Positions 61,633 through 64,000 of a stretch of 64,000 nt of DNA are shown here, one piece after another. Under the pieces are notes generated by a model that was given only the letters and a program-made list of their open reading frames with translations, was not told the DNA's origin and did no database searches. The stretch is from NCBI GenBank assembly GCA_963726765.1, contig CAVSDH010000006.1:248001-312000 (forward strand), in the 5' to 3' direction. The translations under genes and the position numbers were made by a program. Numbering within the stretch: position 1 is the first letter of the stretch; each line of letters begins with the position of its first letter. The DNA comes from CAIWHR01 sp963726765. Its GTDB lineage: Bacteria > Pseudomonadota > Gammaproteobacteria > Burkholderiales > Casimicrobiaceae.

Positions 61633-64000
61633 ATGAAAATCATCGAGAAGGAATCGCTGATCGGCAAGCGCATCGCCAAGCTCGACGCGCCGGAGAAGGC
61701 GAGCGGCAGGACGCGCTACGTCCACGACCTCGACCTGCCGGGCCAGCTGCTACGGACGATTCTGCGCTCGACGCGCGTGCACGCGCGGATCAAGCGCGAT
61801 CGACATCAGCAAGGCGCGCGCCCTGCCCGGCGTGCATGCGGTGCTCACCGCGGCCGACGTGCCCTACCAGCGTCCGATCGGCGTGGGCAAGGACCACCTG
61901 CCGCTCAAGAGCGACACGCGTGCGCAGCCTGCGCGACGAGATCGCCGCGGTCGCGGCCGACAGACCGAGGAGATCGCCGCCGCGGCGCTCGCTCTGATCG
62001 AAGTCGAGTACGAGGACCTGCCGCCGCTTACCGATCCGGCGGAGGCGCTGAAGCCCGGCGCCCCGTGATCCACGACGAGAAGACGCCGCCTCCGGCGCCG
62101 CAGGAGTCGCTGAAGCCGGGCGAGCCCGGCGATGCCGAGGCGCACCGGCACAACGTCGCGATGACGTTCGACTACGCGCAGGGCGACGTCGCCGTCGGCG
62201 AGGCCGAATCCGACGTGGTCGTCGACGACTTGTTCCGCCTGCACTACGTGACGCACTGCTGCATGGGCGTCTCCGGCGTGATCGCCGAGTTCGACCCGAG
62301 CGGCAACCTGCTGCTGTACTCGAACACGCAGGTGCCGTTCCTGCACAAGCGCGAATTCGCCGAGATCCTCGGCATGGATCCGGGCCGCATCCGCATCATC
62401 CAGCCGCCGATCGGCGGCGGCTTCGGCTCCAAGCTCGACATCTATCCGTTCGAGCCGATCTGCGTGTTCCTCGCCAAGGCGACCGACCGGCCGGTGAAGC
62501 TGGTGTTCACGCGCGAGGAGGAGTTCGTCGCCTCGCCGACGCGCCAGCCGGTGCTCTTGAGGCTGCGCTCGCGGCTGCCAAGAAGGACGGCACGCTGACC
62601 TTCCGCGTCGTGCGAGACGCTGCACGACAACGGCGCCTACACGTCGTGGGGCGCGACCACGCCGTTCGTGATGATGCAGACGATTTCTTCGCTGTACCGC
62701 GTGCCGCACTGCAAGTACCACACGACGGCGGTCTACACGAACAATCCCTACGCCGGTTCGTTCCGCGGCTACGGCAATCTGCAGGCGACCTTCGCCGTCG
62801 AAGCGCACATGGACAAGCTCGCCGAAGCACTCGGCATGGACCCGCTCGAGATTCCGCCTGAAGAACGCGCAGGACCCCGGCGAGACGACACCGCAGGGCA
62901 TGCATTTCAAGACCTGCGGCTTGAAGGAGTGCCTTGGCACCGCGGCCGAGCATCGCGATTGGCGCGAAAAGCATCGCGCGGCGATTGCCGCGCAGGAAAG
63001 ACGCCGAGCCGTTACAAACGCGGCGTCGGCATGGCCTCGATGCTGCACGTCGGCGGCGGCGCCAAGATCTATCCGTCCGACGGCTGCGGCACCATCCTCA
63101 AGATCGACGATTTCGCGCACGTCACGCTGATCACCGGCGCGTCCGAGATCGGCCAGGGCTCGGAGACGGTGCTTGCGCAGCTCGTCTGCGAGGAGCTCGG
63201 CCTGCCGCTCGACGCGGTCACGGTGGTCAACAACGACACCGACATCACGCCGTGGGACGTCGGCGTGCACGCGAGCCGCACGACGTTCATCGCCGGCAAT
63301 TCGGCGATCGGCGCGGCCCGCAAGGCGCAAGCGCGAAGATCCTCGCCGCCGCGGCCCGAGTGACCGGCGTGCCGGAGACGGAGCTCGAGCTGCGCGCCGG
63401 CACATCGTGCGGACGGCGAGCGGCGAAGCGCTGATCGACGCTTGCCAAGCTCCTGCGCGCGCTGCACTTCTCGGACAAGGCCGAGCTGGTGATGACGACG
63501 CTTCTACTACGAGCCGCCGTCGCACCACCAGGACAAGGAGTTCAAGGGCGACGTCTCGGCCGCCTACGCGTGGGCGACGCAGGTGGTCGAGGTCGAGGTC
63601 GACACGCGACACCGGCATCGTCCGGCTGCTCAAGGTGACCGGAGCGCACGACGTCGGACGCGTGCTCAACCGGCTGGGCATCGAGGGGCAGATCGAAGGC
63701 GGCATCGTGATGGGCCAGGGCTACGCGATGACCGAGGAGCTGATCGTCGAGGACGGCGTCGTGCGCAACCCCGACTTTCGCGACTACAAGCTCGTCACGG
63801 CGCCGGAGATCCCGGAGATGGACATCCATTTCATCGAGACCATGGACGGCGAGGGTCCGCAGGGTGCGAAGGGCGTCGGCGAGGCGCCCGCGATCTGCAT
63901 CGCGGCGGCGGTCGCCAACGCGATCCACAACGCGACCGGCGTACGCATTTACGAGCTGCCGTTCACGCCCGAGAAGGTCTACCGCGCGCTGCATCGCGCG
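61633..64000 (+). CDS. Molybdenum-cofactor subunit of the hydroxylase, partial, about twelve frameshifts
   Basis: Runs off the right end after about 785 residues. Family blocks are visible in several frames: IGKRIAKLDAPEKASGRTRY, IQPPIGGGFGSKLDIYPFEP, DNGAYTSWGATTPFVM, YAGSFRGYGNLQATFAVEAH, LITGASEIGQGSETVLAQLV, GVHASRTTFIAGNSAIGAAR, GAHDVGRVLNRLGIEGQIEG, and KGVGEAPAICIAAAVANAIH with the catalytic Glu of the molybdenum site. Breaks lie near 61799, 61925, 61960, 62058, 62570, 62612, 62858, 62998, 63330, 63400, 63433, 63500 and 63605. The substrate cannot be told; the enzyme should hydroxylate a CoA ester, heterocycle or aldehyde. Confidence 0.75.

Noticed and set aside
60303..64000. 4-hydroxybenzoyl-CoA reductase (HcrABC)
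   Set aside because: Tempting in an aromatic island, but the FAD subunit lacks the extra [4Fe-4S] loop with its cysteines, and the gene sits in a different cluster.
1..64000. tRNA, rRNA, CRISPR, transposase or integrase features
   Set aside because: I looked for these on both strands and saw none; no translated frame resembles a transposase or integrase.

Overview
The window is GC-rich, densely coded DNA from a Gram-negative bacterium, most probably a denitrifying betaproteobacterium of the Thauera/Azoarcus/Aromatoleum type. The assignment rests on an exosortase-A-type exopolysaccharide locus, an ATP-dependent benzoyl-CoA reductase island in the betaproteobacterial arrangement, an NnrS protein of nitric-oxide metabolism, and DUF1302/DUF1329 outer-membrane proteins. 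I found no tRNA, rRNA, CRISPR array or insertion sequence.

Layout. (1) 635-7481, + strand: six genes of an XrtA/PEP-CTERM-type exopolysaccharide operon (export lipoprotein, chain-length protein, tyrosine kinase, beta-barrel, AAA ATPase, deacetylase). A convergent secreted FN3/PKD protein follows (7543-9240). (2) 9783-19205, - strand: heme A synthase, a four-gene 2-oxoacid oxidoreductase that looks like phenylglyoxylate dehydrogenase (makes benzoyl-CoA), a RidA protein, a ferritin-like protein with a basic tail, and KorBA (makes reduced ferredoxin). (3) 19439-27384, + strand: had-oah-dch-bcrCBAD-fdx, the benzoyl-CoA dearomatisation and ring-opening pathway. (4) 27420-28461, - strand: an AraC-type regulator. 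(5) 28854-46311, + strand: one long directional run with DUF1329, DUF1302, an RND/MMPL permease, a TerB-like protein, a Ycf48-like propeller, an aldehyde dehydrogenase and a complete quinohemoprotein amine dehydrogenase (QHNDH) operon. (6) 46360-49626, - strand: a 3-hydroxyacyl-CoA dehydrogenase/enoyl-CoA hydratase fusion and NnrS. (7) 49744-64000, + strand: a GntR-led catabolic cluster of thiolase, acyl-CoA ligase, HyuA/HyuB, acyl-CoA dehydrogenase, a two-subunit B12 mutase and a molybdenum hydroxylase cut by the window end.

How it fits together. Aromatic primary amines would be oxidised in the periplasm by QHNDH and the aldehydes by the adjacent dehydrogenase. Phenylacetate-derived phenylglyoxylate, or benzoate, would enter at benzoyl-CoA. 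KorAB supplies ferredoxin electrons to the Bcr reductase, and Dch, Had and Oah complete ring opening. The HAD-ECH fusion could continue beta-oxidation.

Most interesting signal. The QHNDH operon has the radical-SAM, ABC and subtilisin maturation genes, but where the O2-dependent flavin monooxygenase QhpG would be expected it carries two U32-family genes (41935-43943). Their cysteine patterns match the Fe-S ligands of UbiV and UbiU, the O2-independent ubiquinone hydroxylases. I infer an anaerobic route for hydroxylating the tryptophan of the CTQ cofactor.

Caution. About 45 single-base indels, mostly insertions, break genes in this window. They cluster in the chain-length gene and from 50.9 kb to the right end. 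Reading through each one restores a full-length conserved protein, so sequence error is more likely than gene decay. The QHNDH operon has none.
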